From positions 1 through 64,000 of the forward strand of contig JBEPVM010000002.1 in assembly GCA_041690995.1 (NCBI GenBank): a DNA stretch of 64,000 nt, given 5' to 3'. This DNA comes from UBA4722 sp041690995. Its GTDB lineage: Bacteria; Pseudomonadota; Gammaproteobacteria; DSM-16500. Positions 1 to 7,268 of the stretch are shown here, in pieces; position 1 is the stretch's first letter, and each line of letters begins with the position of its first letter. The translations under genes and the position numbers were made by a program. Under the pieces are notes generated by a model. It saw only the letters and a program-made list of their open reading frames with translations, searched no databases and was not told the DNA's origin.

Positions 1-3000
1 GGATAAAATGCTCTGTCGGGTCGGCAATATTCATTCACCACATGCGCGGGTAACAACAATTGCGCGCCTCCTACTTGCTTGCACCAGTGGGTTTCCATTG
101 CGTCCCAATTGCTTGCTTTATACCAGGCTTTATAATTTTGTTCATACGTCTGATACGCACCGAGTAATTGACTGAAATCAAAATACTTCCCATGCTCTGT
201 GCCGTTCTCATCCAGTGCCATGGCTTGAAGTTGTGCTTCATCCCGAGGGATATACTTTAATAACATCAGCCACATGTTCCAATCCAATGCCCACAGCGCA
301 TATTGCAGAGCTGTGATGTTTTTAAATGTCCGTTTTGATAAATCGGTCACGCTTCCTGCCGCGAGTCCTAACCGAGGGTTCGCTTTTAACAGCGCTTCTG
401 CCTTGTCTTGTTCGCCTTCTGCGACCAGACGTAAAAAGGTACTGACATCAGGCGGTGTGGCTTTCGCAGGCTTCCAAAAGTGCGAATAGACTTTTATCCG
501 CCCTTCGGTGTCTGCTTCTTTATTTTCTTCTGCGGCAGCTTTTTTCTGTTGCTCTGCTTTTTCTTGCTCTTTTTGCACTTGCTCTGCCTGTTGTTGGACT
601 TTTTCTTTTTCTGCTATTTTTTGAGCCTGTTCCGTTTGCATTTTTTCGGCGTATTTCTGGTCGGCTTCTACTTGCGCTTTTTCAGCGGCTAGTTTCTCGG
701 CGACCTCTTTTGCCTTCGCTGCTTTTTCTTTCTCTTCAGCCAACTTCTTTTTCTCCGCGGCTAATTCTTCTTTTAATTTTTGCATTTCTTCAGCTTGTAA
801 AGCAACTTGGGCATCCGCTTGGGCTTTCATCTTCGCCTCCGCTTCAACTTTTGCTTTTTCAGTAGCGACCGCTTTTTCCGATTTTTCCACTGCTTTTTTA
901 ACAGCGGCTGCTTTTTCTGCTTCTATTTGTTTGGCTTTTCCTTCTTCTGCGTTTTTTAGCTGTCCTATTTTCAATGATTGCTCGGCGGATTGTTTCTCTA
1001 CGGCTCGTAATTGCTGGCTTAATTTATTTTTTTCTTCTTCTAAAGCCTTTTTTTGTGCTTCCTGTACGCGTGTGGATTCCAATACGTTGGCTTTCTCTTG
1101 TTCTAGCTTCTCTTGTTTCTGTATCGCTTCCTCTAAACTAGCTTGTTTTTTCTCTAGCTCTGCTGATAATGTTTGCTCCCGTTCTGCTAAGGAAGAAAGA
1201 TGGGCTTCTTTTTTTGCTAATAGAGCCTTTGTTTCTTCATAAGCTTGCACTGTCGCTGCTTCCAGTTCAGTTTTTGCTTTTTCGCTAGTGATCGTTTTTT
1301 CGGATTCTTCGACTGCTTTTTTGACCGCGGCCACTTTTTCTTCTTCCGTATTTTTTAGCTGTCCTATTTTCAATGATTGCTCAGCGGATTGTTTTTCTAC
1401 GGCCTGTAATTGTTGGATTAATTTATTTTTTTCTTCTTCTAAAGCTAAAACCTTTTTTTGTACGTCATGTGCTAAGGCTAATTCTGATAGGGTGGCTTTC
1501 TCTTTTTCTACCTCTTCTTGTTTTTGGAGTACTTCCTCTAACACAGCTTGCTTTTTCTCTAGCTCTGTGGATAAAGTTTGCTCCCGTGCTGCTAAGGAAG
1601 AAAGGTGTTCTTCTTTCTTCGCTAATAGTGCCTTTGTTTCTTCATACGCTTGTTTTGCGTCAGCTAATTCTACATGGGATGCATCGTAACGCGCTTTCCA
1701 TGCCTGCATCTCTTGGCCTGCTCTTTCTTGCTCTATTTTTGCATCACCCGCGGAATGGGCGACCCCTGCCTGACGCATCAGTCTAATAATAGCTACGTAA
1801 CACCGCTGATAGTGTTTTCCTAAATCGATCATCAGCTCATTGCAGCGTTCGAAATCAAGTAGTGCGCTTTCACCCATTCTTTTTAATGTCTGTGTCTTCA
1901 ATTTGATATCGCATAGCAGTTCGTGGCAGTCTGACAACTCCTCTTTTATCTCATCTGAGGCGGGTAATAGCTGGAGTAATTGTTCTAACTTTGCATTCTG
2001 CCTCTCTGCTAAAACCACGGAGTCTCTGACCAGGTTAATCTGCTGCGCTTGTTGGCGGGTGATGTCTTGCTCTAATGAACCAGCCTTGGACTTATGTGCG
2101 TCTAGCTCTGTTGTTAACTCAGCACGTGTTGATTCCAAGACAATACGCTGGTTTTCGAGTTGGTTGACTCGGGCTTCTCTTTCGAGTAAAGCTTCTCTGA
2201 GTTGTGTTTCCACCTCGACCGTAAAAAGACTCTCACTTCGACTGACAAAGGCTTGTTTCCCTTTGTGTAGTTTTTGAAGAACAATTTGATGGGTGTTTTC
2301 GCAGGCGGCCCTAGGCGCTAACAAGCTTTTATCGGTTTGTGCTTTTTCATACGCTAAAAACGCATTTTTTTCAAAAAATGTCGCTTCTTCTTTTTGAAGG
2401 GTTTTTTGGTTCCCCTCATAGGATTGAATGCTGTCTGCCAGACTTTCCATCCAGCATTCGAGGGGAGTTGGGTTCTGTGATTCTCTGTCAGGTGATTGTT
2501 TTTCATCTGCATGCTGAGCGTGGGGAACTTCCTGTTGGAGAGGTACGGCCGCATAAATTTTCTCTAGTTGGGTCCGCAGTGCTGATACATGTACGAAGTA
2601 GTCTTGCCGGCAGCTGTCTCTATACGCTTCGTAGTCATCATCCATGCGTTGTAACCCCAGTATGGTAGGAAGAATACCAACGGGATCGCTTAAACTCGTC
2701 AACGCTTTAATATAAGCCTGCATATCATGCTGACCATTCTCTAGGTTAATCCAGGGGGTAGCATCGACCATCAGGTATTTATAGCCTAAGCTGGGGAACG
2801 TTGCCTTAAAGGTGCCTTCCAATAAGAGGGGCATTAAGCAATGTTTATCTTTGGCCGCTTTTTCGAGGGTAAAATCCAATTCTTTTTTCACGTTCGTTTG
2901 ACTTTCTACACCTGTTTTTTTTGAATAAGTCTCTGTACCAAACAACAAGACTAAATGACTTCGGGTCACCCCATCACGCATTTGCGATTCTACATCCCCC

Positions 3001-3335
3001 ACCATGCGATCTAAATCGAACCAGACCTGAACACCGGCTTTCTTCAAGTAATGACTCATCTCTTTGAGAAAAGTTTGGAGTTGTACAAACCGTGGCTCAT
3101 TTTCTTTTCCCCACGCGTAGCTGAAAAAAACTTGGGGTTTGGCGATCAAGGCGGGCATAGGAAGATCGTATTTTTTTCCTGCACCAAAATATGCTTCGCG
3201 TTTTTCGACTTGCAAGCGTTGGATAGTCAGTAAAAACGCTTCTAATGCATGACTGGCTTCTAATCTTTGCAGGAGAGATTTAGGTACCATGGGTTCGGAT
3301 GATCGAGAAAAGGGAGGCGCTTGTCGTTCAAACAT
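1..3335 (-). CDS. TIR-domain, long coiled-coil protein (C-terminus beyond window)
   Basis: This frame stays open from the ATG at 3335 to the left edge, giving at least 1,111 residues; it was checked in frame at several points. Residues about 67-205 look like a TIR_2-type domain: a start of the form KPQVFFSYAW, then VWFDLDRM, then SHLVLLFG and KKELDFTL, whose Glu is the candidate NADase residue. Residues about 290-945 are almost uninterrupted coiled coil rich in E, K, Q and A. From about 951 a different region begins with GRIKVYSHFW and later TFKNITALQYALWALDW, a motif I associate from memory with Legionella/Coxiella-type effector proteins. AAGGAG lies 7 nt before the ATG, and the start overlaps the end of the upstream kinase-like gene. 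TIR domains hydrolyse NAD or act as adaptors. A role as host-directed effector or as phage-defence protein is inference. Confidence 0.85.
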   Translation of the reverse strand, partial: MFERQAPPFSRSSEPMVPKSLLQRLEASHALEAFLLTIQRLQVEKREAYFGAGKKYDLPMPALIAKPQVFFSYAWGKENEPRFVQLQTFLKEMSHYLKKAGVQVWFDLDRMVGDVESQMRDGVTRSHLVLLFGTETYSKKTGVESQTNVKKELDFTLEKAAKDKHCLMPLLLEGTFKATFPSLGYKYLMVDATPWINLENGQHDMQAYIKALTSLSDPVGILPTILGLQRMDDDYEAYRDSCRQDYFVHVSALRTQLEKIYAAVPLQQEVPHAQHADEKQSPDRESQNPTPLECWMESLADSIQSYEGNQKTLQKEEATFFEKNAFLAYEKAQTDKSLLAPRAACENTHQIVLQKLHKGKQAFVSRSESLFTVEVETQLREALLEREARVNQLENQRIVLESTRAELTTELDAHKSKAGSLEQDITRQQAQQINLVRDSVVLAERQNAKLEQLLQLLPASDEIKEELSDCHELLCDIKLKTQTLKRMGESALLDFERCNELMIDLGKHYQRCYVAIIRLMRQAGVAHSAGDAKIEQERAGQEMQAWKARYDASHVELADAKQAYEETKALLAKKEEHLSSLAAREQTLSTELEKKQAVLEEVLQKQEEVEKEKATLSELALAHDVQKKVLALEEEKNKLIQQLQAVEKQSAEQSLKIGQLKNTEEEKVAAVKKAVEESEKTITSEKAKTELEAATVQAYEETKALLAKKEAHLSSLAEREQTLSAELEKKQASLEEAIQKQEKLEQEKANVLESTRVQEAQKKALEEEKNKLSQQLRAVEKQSAEQSLKIGQLKNAEEGKAKQIEAEKAAAVKKAVEKSEKAVATEKAKVEAEAKMKAQADAQVALQAEEMQKLKEELAAEKKKLAEEKEKAAKAKEVAEKLAAEKAQVEADQKYAEKMQTEQAQKIAEKEKVQQQAEQVQKEQEKAEQQKKAAAEENKEADTEGRIKVYSHFWKPAKATPPDVSTFLRLVAEGEQDKAEALLKANPRLGLAAGSVTDLSKRTFKNITALQYALWALDWNMWLMLLKYIPRDEAQLQAMALDENGTEHGKYFDFSQLLGAYQTYEQNYKAWYKASNWDAMETHWCKQVGGAQLLLPAHVVNEYCRPDRAFY
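845..1665 (-). repeat. Tandem duplication of ~400 bp inside the TIR protein's coiled coil
   Basis: Two adjacent stretches of about 400 bp, roughly 845-1250 and 1251-1665, encode nearly the same coiled-coil block. Each contains AYEETKALLAKKE, REQTLS.ELEKKQA, EEEKNKL and EKQSAEQSLKIGQLKN. Anchor words recur at offsets of 399 and 405 bp. Nucleotide identity is visibly high, so the duplication looks fairly recent. Exact borders are approximate. Confidence 0.8.
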
Positions 3336-3645
3336 GGTAAGACTCCTTGCGAGTGTTTTTAATAATGTAGAGTTCTTTTAGCAGATCTCGATTATGCACA
3401 AAAGATTTTTCCTGATTATCTGCATAAAGTGACTTCACGACCTTACACGTTGTCACATGTAACGTTTTAATCGCGACAGGTTGATTTTGATAGTGTCCTG
3501 CATAGACGACCCCACAACCCTCTCGGCCTAATTCAGTTCTGCCAGATCCCGATTGAAGATCAGGATCAAATTGTAATTCTTGGGGTTCAATAGCGGGGAT
3601 AGTCACAGTGAATTGGACTTGAATGCCTTTGGAAGATGCATACAT
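3328..3645 (-). CDS. Protein-kinase N-lobe-only mini-protein
   Basis: This 105-residue protein carries the first part of a eukaryotic-type kinase fold: a glycine-loop-like stretch ELGREGCGVVY at about residues 38-48 and the ATP-lysine motif PVAIK about ten residues later. It ends soon afterwards at a helix-like RDLLKELYIIKN. There is no HRD catalytic loop and no DFG motif, so it cannot be a complete kinase. GAGGAGG stands before the ATG. Its last codons overlap the start of the downstream TIR gene, so the two are probably translationally coupled. It may be a nucleotide-binding regulator or pseudokinase fragment partnering the TIR protein, or a truncated relic that kept a good ribosome site. 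Function unknown. Confidence 0.65.
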   Translation of the reverse strand: MYASSKGIQVQFTVTIPAIEPQELQFDPDLQSGSGRTELGREGCGVVYAGHYQNQPVAIKTLHVTTCKVVKSLYADNQEKSFVHNRDLLKELYIIKNTRKESYHV

Positions 3646-3675
3646 AAAACGAGCCTCCTCGGAGAGTGTTGTAGT

Positions 3676-3728
3676 TTGTTAGCCTGCTAACAACGAAAGA
3701 AGAATGCACTCTACAGCAAAACAGTCAA
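3676..3728 (-). promoter_or_regulatory. Candidate promoter with palindromic operator for the kinase-lobe/TIR operon
   Basis: A perfect 18-bp palindrome with 8-bp arms, TTGTTAGCCTGCTAACAA, lies at 3676-3693, 31 bp upstream of the kinase-lobe start. On the minus strand a TTGACT (3723-3728) is followed 17 bp later by ATTCTT (3700-3705), a weak -10 preceded by TG. The palindrome would then cover the transcription start, as a repressor operator does. The regulator is not identified. Confidence 0.35.
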
Positions 3729-3869
3729 AGAGTCTGTGCGAAATTAACGTAATAGTTTGTGGGATAAATACTTGTTTTATGAAACACAGTTAATTATTAA
3801 TTTGACTGGCTCATTTCATGATTATTTATTTTTATAATTTTGTTGTTCATCCTAAATATTTCTGAGTAA

Positions 3870-4186
3870 GTAGACGTTGTTGAAATGATGAATGATCTTT
3901 ATAAAAATGAATGGCGTTTCTATCAAAACTTTTTTATGCCAGCAACGAAGTTGGTAGAAAAAACTCGCCTGGGATCGCGCTATCGTAAAAAATATGACAC
4001 CCCTAAAACACCTTATCAGCGAATCTTGGAAGAACCCTCTATCCCACAAAAAATAAAAGATAAATTAACAGAAATTTATAATACACTGGATCCCTTTTTA
4101 TTAAAAAAGAATATTCAACTTAAGCTAAAACGTATTGTTCATGCTATAAAATAAATTAATCTCAAAAATTATTTGTAAGTTTTTAC
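3870..4186 (+). mobile_element. Transposase remnant, C-terminal part of a DDE integrase-type IS
   Basis: An ORF readable from about 3870 to 4154 encodes the last ~90 residues of an integrase-type transposase, with NDLYKNEWRFYQNFFMP and KKYDTPKTPYQR, a block I recognise from such transposases. No catalytic DDE region remains. The 3' flank (TATAAAATAAATTAA... up to ATTATTTGTAAGTT near 4186) matches the end of the second remnant at 45785-46155 in reverse complement, so this is the right end of the same IS family. The family name is uncertain (IS481/ISNCY-like). It is not functional. Confidence 0.7.
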
Positions 4187-4555
4187 AAAGCTTTTATTTT
4201 GGGGGATACCAAAAACAACATTGAATTGAGCGATTTTTGCAACCGGACAGATCGTCTTATTTATTTTCTCAAGCTTTATAAAACCATACGCCGATAACAT
4301 TTTTAATGTTCTGGAAAGGTTACTCGATTGCCGTCCACTTATTTCCGATAATTCACGTATCGAATGAGGTTTTTTCTCTATGATCATTTGTAGCAATACT
4401 TGGTTATCATCGCTTAATACCTCAGCAAGCGATCGAATGGAAGTAAACCAAATTTTAGGCTCATCGGAACGAGGAACATACTCGCCACGTGCAATAGCCA
4501 ATGTACGCTGACGAATTTCTTTTTGTGACATAATACCAATTTTAATTTTTTTCAT
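4169..4555 (-). CDS. HTH antitoxin-like regulator (partner of TumE-type toxin)
   Basis: A 128-residue winged-helix protein. The segment SIRELSEISGRQSSNLSRTLKMLSAYGFIKLEK is a MarR/ArsR-like reading head that resembles the HVO_A0114-type antitoxin regulators. I chose the ATG at 4555 (MKKIKIG) because GGAG sits 7 nt before it; a longer reading to 4573 lacks this. It overlaps the end of the toxin gene upstream. It probably binds DNA, represses the pair and neutralises the toxin. Toxin-first order with an overlap is typical of this family pair. Confidence 0.7.
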   Translation of the reverse strand: MKKIKIGIMSQKEIRQRTLAIARGEYVPRSDEPKIWFTSIRSLAEVLSDDNQVLLQMIIEKKPHSIRELSEISGRQSSNLSRTLKMLSAYGFIKLEKINKTICPVAKIAQFNVVFGIPQNKSFVKTYK

Positions 4556-4937
4556 ATAGTTTCTCCTGCTCAAGCCCTAATGAATTAAGAACCTTATCAA
4601 CTTCCAACCAAAAATCTTTTAGCAACTGATGAGCATTTGTAAATAGATAAAAAACACCTTCATCTTCTGAATTTCTATGGCGATGATCGAATGTTTTTCT
4701 GCCTTGATATTTTCGCTTGTTATTTCCTTTCACTTTAACTGCATGAGCATTATCAAACCCCATCATACGTTTACCCGTTCGATCATGAAGCGTTAAGCTA
4801 TAACGAATACCATGCGGAATCCCGTCTGTTTTGGGTACTTCGCGAACTTCAAATTTCGTCCAATGGCCACCCGCTTGCTCAATCACCACTCCATCCAGAT
4901 TAAGCAATGTTTCGATGTTATTAAATTTATTATTCAT
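4542..4937 (-). CDS. TumE-type toxin (DUF6516-like)
   Basis: A 131-residue basic protein with the blocks IRYSLTLHDRTGKRMMGFDNAH and KTFDHRHRN, which I associate with the TumE/DUF6516 toxin family. The ATG at 4937 is preceded by AGGTG; a GTG at 4946 is also in frame but poorly placed. The downstream HTH gene overlaps its 3' end, so the pair forms a two-gene operon. Family members are proposed RNase-like toxins; no assay is implied here. It stands between two mobile-element scars, so horizontal acquisition is likely. Confidence 0.7.
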   Translation of the reverse strand: MNNKFNNIETLLNLDGVVIEQAGGHWTKFEVREVPKTDGIPHGIRYSLTLHDRTGKRMMGFDNAHAVKVKGNNKRKYQGRKTFDHRHRNSEDEGVFYLFTNAHQLLKDFWLEVDKVLNSLGLEQEKLYEKN

Positions 4938-5321
4938 TGTTATCACCTGTTGATAATAATCATTATAACGGATAAACTGCCTTAATCAAATCAATTTACC
5001 AACAAACAGCTCCTCTTATGAAAAAGAGGATTAAGAACGAGATCAGCTAACAGATTGAAACAAGATAGAGAACTGTAAAAAAGAAATGGGCTGAGGTTCT
5101 TGCAAATAATGAGATAGCTATTTATTGCTATGGTCAACAGCTAAAGAATTTTATAACAAATTATTAAAAATAATAACCAACCGGATGGAAGCGTTTCTAT
5201 CTGGTCAATTACTATGCTAAAGTAAGGTTTTTATTTGAGGCAGCGCGCGCATGCGTGCGTGGCATGCGGAGCTTTACTCTCTCAATACACAAAAAATAAT
5301 AAAAAATTTAATTTTTTAGAG
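4938..5321. other. Non-coding stretch between TumE and BRO genes
   Basis: No convincing gene is seen. It holds the first copy of a 17-bp repeat at 5093-5109 that recurs inside the integrase remnant. It also holds a strictly alternating purine-pyrimidine tract (about 5243-5261, GCGCGCGCATGCGTGCGTG) that could form Z-DNA. The rest is AT-rich. Confidence 0.6.
5093..5109. repeat. 17-bp direct repeat, copy 1
   Basis: GAGGTTCTTGCAAATAA occurs here and again, identically and in the same orientation, at 6574-6590. The pair brackets the BRO antirepressor gene. In the second copy it encodes YLQEPR of the integrase remnant, so this copy is either an integrase scrap or a target/attachment-like duplication. 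Confidence 0.6.
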
Positions 5322-6167
5322 TTAGCCATGCTCCTCTTTCTTGATCTGTTTTTGTGGCCGACCCAAATAATTCTGGCGAGTCACTACTTTTTTTCCTGTT
5401 CTTTTCTCTAAATCTTTCCTCGCATTTCCTGCTACTTCACCGCCTGATCGTGCAACAGCACAATTTTCTTCAAAACCTTGGGCATCTTCCTTGCGTGCAA
5501 TTTCAGTAGTAGAGGCTTCACCCAACATCGTAAAGATTAATTCAAGGTCAGTCATGTGATCGCGTAAATTTTCACGTTTTAATCCTTTAAGATTTTTATA
5601 TTCAGAAGATGTCAGCCCAAAGGTTGCTTTAGAAATTTCTGCTGTCAAAATAGCGTATTCTAATTGTCCGCCCACATCACGATTTTTCCATTCATCTGTT
5701 AGCTCTTCTCGTATTTGGATGCCACGCATCCTTTTTTCAATCCACGCGTCATCATAACCTTTGGCTTTGTATATTTCACGGGCGCGTTTGGAGGCTAATT
5801 CTGGGTCTTCAATCTCTTGAACGCGTTCATAGCCTACTTTGGCTAGCCAGCGCTTAAAGGGCTCTGCCTTCGGGGAGGGTATTGACTGAATGATTCGAAA
5901 CACACCTTCTGTGTTTGAGCAATTAAGTTTTTGAGAGCCGCCAGCAGTCTCTACTAATACAGGGGAAACAATTTGACCCCATGCTTTATTTAATTCATAG
6001 TCTCGGCCTCTCATCTTTTTTACGTACTCAGATGCATTAGTTGTATCTGTCAGAGCAGTGATAATGTCCGTTAAAACAAACCACCATGCGTTCTCATGAA
6101 AAATTTTGCGTATTTTTCGATCATCAAAAACAACAATATGGTTCTCTGGCAACATTTTTTTATTCAT
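5322..6167 (-). CDS. BRO-N domain phage antirepressor-like protein
   Basis: A 281-residue protein with an N-terminal Bro-N domain (about residues 8-120): IVVFDDRKIRKIFHENAWWF, a ...ALTDTTNASEYVKKM block, then NTEGVFRIIQSIPSPKAEPFKRWL. The remainder is charged and helical, ending in a Lys-rich tail. Bro-N proteins are DNA-binding antirepressors of phages and other mobile DNA. AAGGAG lies before the ATG. It sits downstream of a tyrosine-integrase remnant with a strong hairpin between, so it is probably prophage or island cargo. Confidence 0.85.
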   Translation of the reverse strand: MNKKMLPENHIVVFDDRKIRKIFHENAWWFVLTDIITALTDTTNASEYVKKMRGRDYELNKAWGQIVSPVLVETAGGSQKLNCSNTEGVFRIIQSIPSPKAEPFKRWLAKVGYERVQEIEDPELASKRAREIYKAKGYDDAWIEKRMRGIQIREELTDEWKNRDVGGQLEYAILTAEISKATFGLTSSEYKNLKGLKRENLRDHMTDLELIFTMLGEASTTEIARKEDAQGFEENCAVARSGGEVAGNARKDLEKRTGKKVVTRQNYLGRPQKQIKKEEHG

Positions 6168-6251
6168 TATTAGGACTCCTTATTTATTAACAGTTTTTAA
6201 AAAAATTCTGACTTACTTTCTCCAATTTTGAGATAAGCCCTAATTATTCAG

Positions 6252-6298
6252 TAAGTTAAAGGGGGGGGACAAATTGTCCCCCCCCTTTTTTTAACTTA
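6252..6298. terminator. Very strong G8/C8 hairpin, probable terminator
   Basis: The sequence reads TTAAA-G8-ACAA, a single A, then TTGT-C8-TTTTTTT. It is a near-perfect palindrome, with TAAGTT/AACTTA extending the stem. The plus strand ends in seven T, and the minus strand has a shorter T run. It overlaps the stop codon of the integrase remnant and separates it from the BRO gene. Confidence 0.75.
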
Positions 6299-6658
6299 GG
6301 CATTACCTTGCTTTAAGAAAATGACTGTTTCCTCATTTCCCCTTATACACTTCAACAAACAATCGGTAACCTGCTGCATAGGTTTCCTTAGACGTTCAAC
6401 ATCAATAATCAAATAACCTGATGTTACGTCATTATTCATTTTATGATTGAGTAAACGCTTGAGGGCATAAGCCGAAATATCGAGGCTTTCGGCAGTAGTG
6501 ATAAAGGTTCTGCGAAGGTCGTGGACGGTGAATTCAATACCTGATAACTGTATCACATTCAACATTGCCTTGCGAGGTTCTTGCAAATAACCCGTATCAC
6601 TTTTAGCTGGAAAAACAAACTCTCCATTACTAAGCAGCCAAGCGAAGCAGCTAACTTG
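6296..6658 (-). pseudogene. Tyrosine recombinase (phage integrase), C-terminal remnant
   Basis: The frame is open from an upstream TAG at 6659-6661 to 6296 and encodes only the last ~120 residues of a phage-type integrase. It reads FVFPAKSDTGYLQEPRKAM, then the catalytic HDLRR box, then LLNHK and TSGYLI with the presumed nucleophilic Tyr. The N-terminal arm-binding and core regions are absent, so the gene is truncated and has no good start. The first methionine in frame is at 6586. It is the scar of an integrated element. Confidence 0.85.
6574..6590. repeat. 17-bp direct repeat, copy 2
   Basis: Identical to 5093-5109; here it lies within the integrase remnant. Confidence 0.6.
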
Positions 6659-6748
6659 CTATACGAACGCATAGCCTACATTACTCTTATTTTAGGTAAA
6701 CGCTAATAGGATTGAATTTTTTTGTTTTGCCTTTCCAACGATTTTAAA

Positions 6749-7165
6749 TTAACGATAATAAGAGTCATTTATAATCGTATTCACTCCTAGCCAACCCCAA
6801 TAAATGCGATGCCGGATAATCAAGCCATTTTTGATTTCCATCACCTCTATAAAATCCATCTGATCACCTTCTGGTGTTTCTCGTGGATATTCCCAAATAA
6901 TAGTTTTTCCATCAGTAAAATAATTACTCACATAAAAATTTCTATAAGTCGGTTTACGTTTGGCAGCAATTTCTATGACGTCTCTAAGAGCTTTTTTACC
7001 TTTTAGAATGCCGCGTTCAATGCCAAGCAAATAAGGGAATAGCGGGCTTTCTAATACAACATCCTTAGCATATAACGCTAGAAAACCTTCTAAATCATTT
7101 TCTTTCCAAGTGCGATTCCAAGTTTCAAAAATTTTACGAGCAACTTCAGAGTCTTTATTTTCCAT
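6749..7165 (-). CDS. SnoaL-like (NTF2-fold) protein
   Basis: A 138-residue single-domain protein of NTF2/SnoaL type. It shows an N-terminal helix VARKIFETWNRTWKENDLEGFLALY, then strands with VVLESP, a central ISO-like stretch and a C-terminal MEIKNGLIIRHRIYWGW strand. Such folds serve as isomerases, small hydrolases or binding domains; the substrate cannot be told. AAGGA stands 7 nt before the ATG. It is transcribed alone, between the integrase remnant and dinD. Confidence 0.75.
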   Translation of the reverse strand: MENKDSEVARKIFETWNRTWKENDLEGFLALYAKDVVLESPLFPYLLGIERGILKGKKALRDVIEIAAKRKPTYRNFYVSNYFTDGKTIIWEYPRETPEGDQMDFIEVMEIKNGLIIRHRIYWGWLGVNTIINDSYYR

Positions 7166-7268
7166 TCAGCTATCCTTAAATCAAGATTCAAAGATCAAAA
7201 TAGTAAGAATAATCTTTTATGCTGCCTCATATAAATAGTCAATTTATTTCTTTAAATCAACTAGATTT

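Noticed and set aside
845..1665. Possible CRISPR or phase-variable repeats
   Set aside because: The units are ~400-bp coding duplications without spacers.
2354..2554. Minus-strand 66-codon ORF in the TIR gene region
   Set aside because: Wrong frame within the long TIR/coiled-coil gene.
274..2668. Several plus-strand ORFs rich in Phe, Ser, Leu and Cys
   Set aside because: They are reverse-strand shadows of the E/K/Q-rich coiled coil of the TIR gene, whose minus-strand frame is open throughout.
3852..4049. Minus-strand 65-codon ORF opposite the transposase remnant
   Set aside because: Antisense to recognisable transposase coding sequence; no features.
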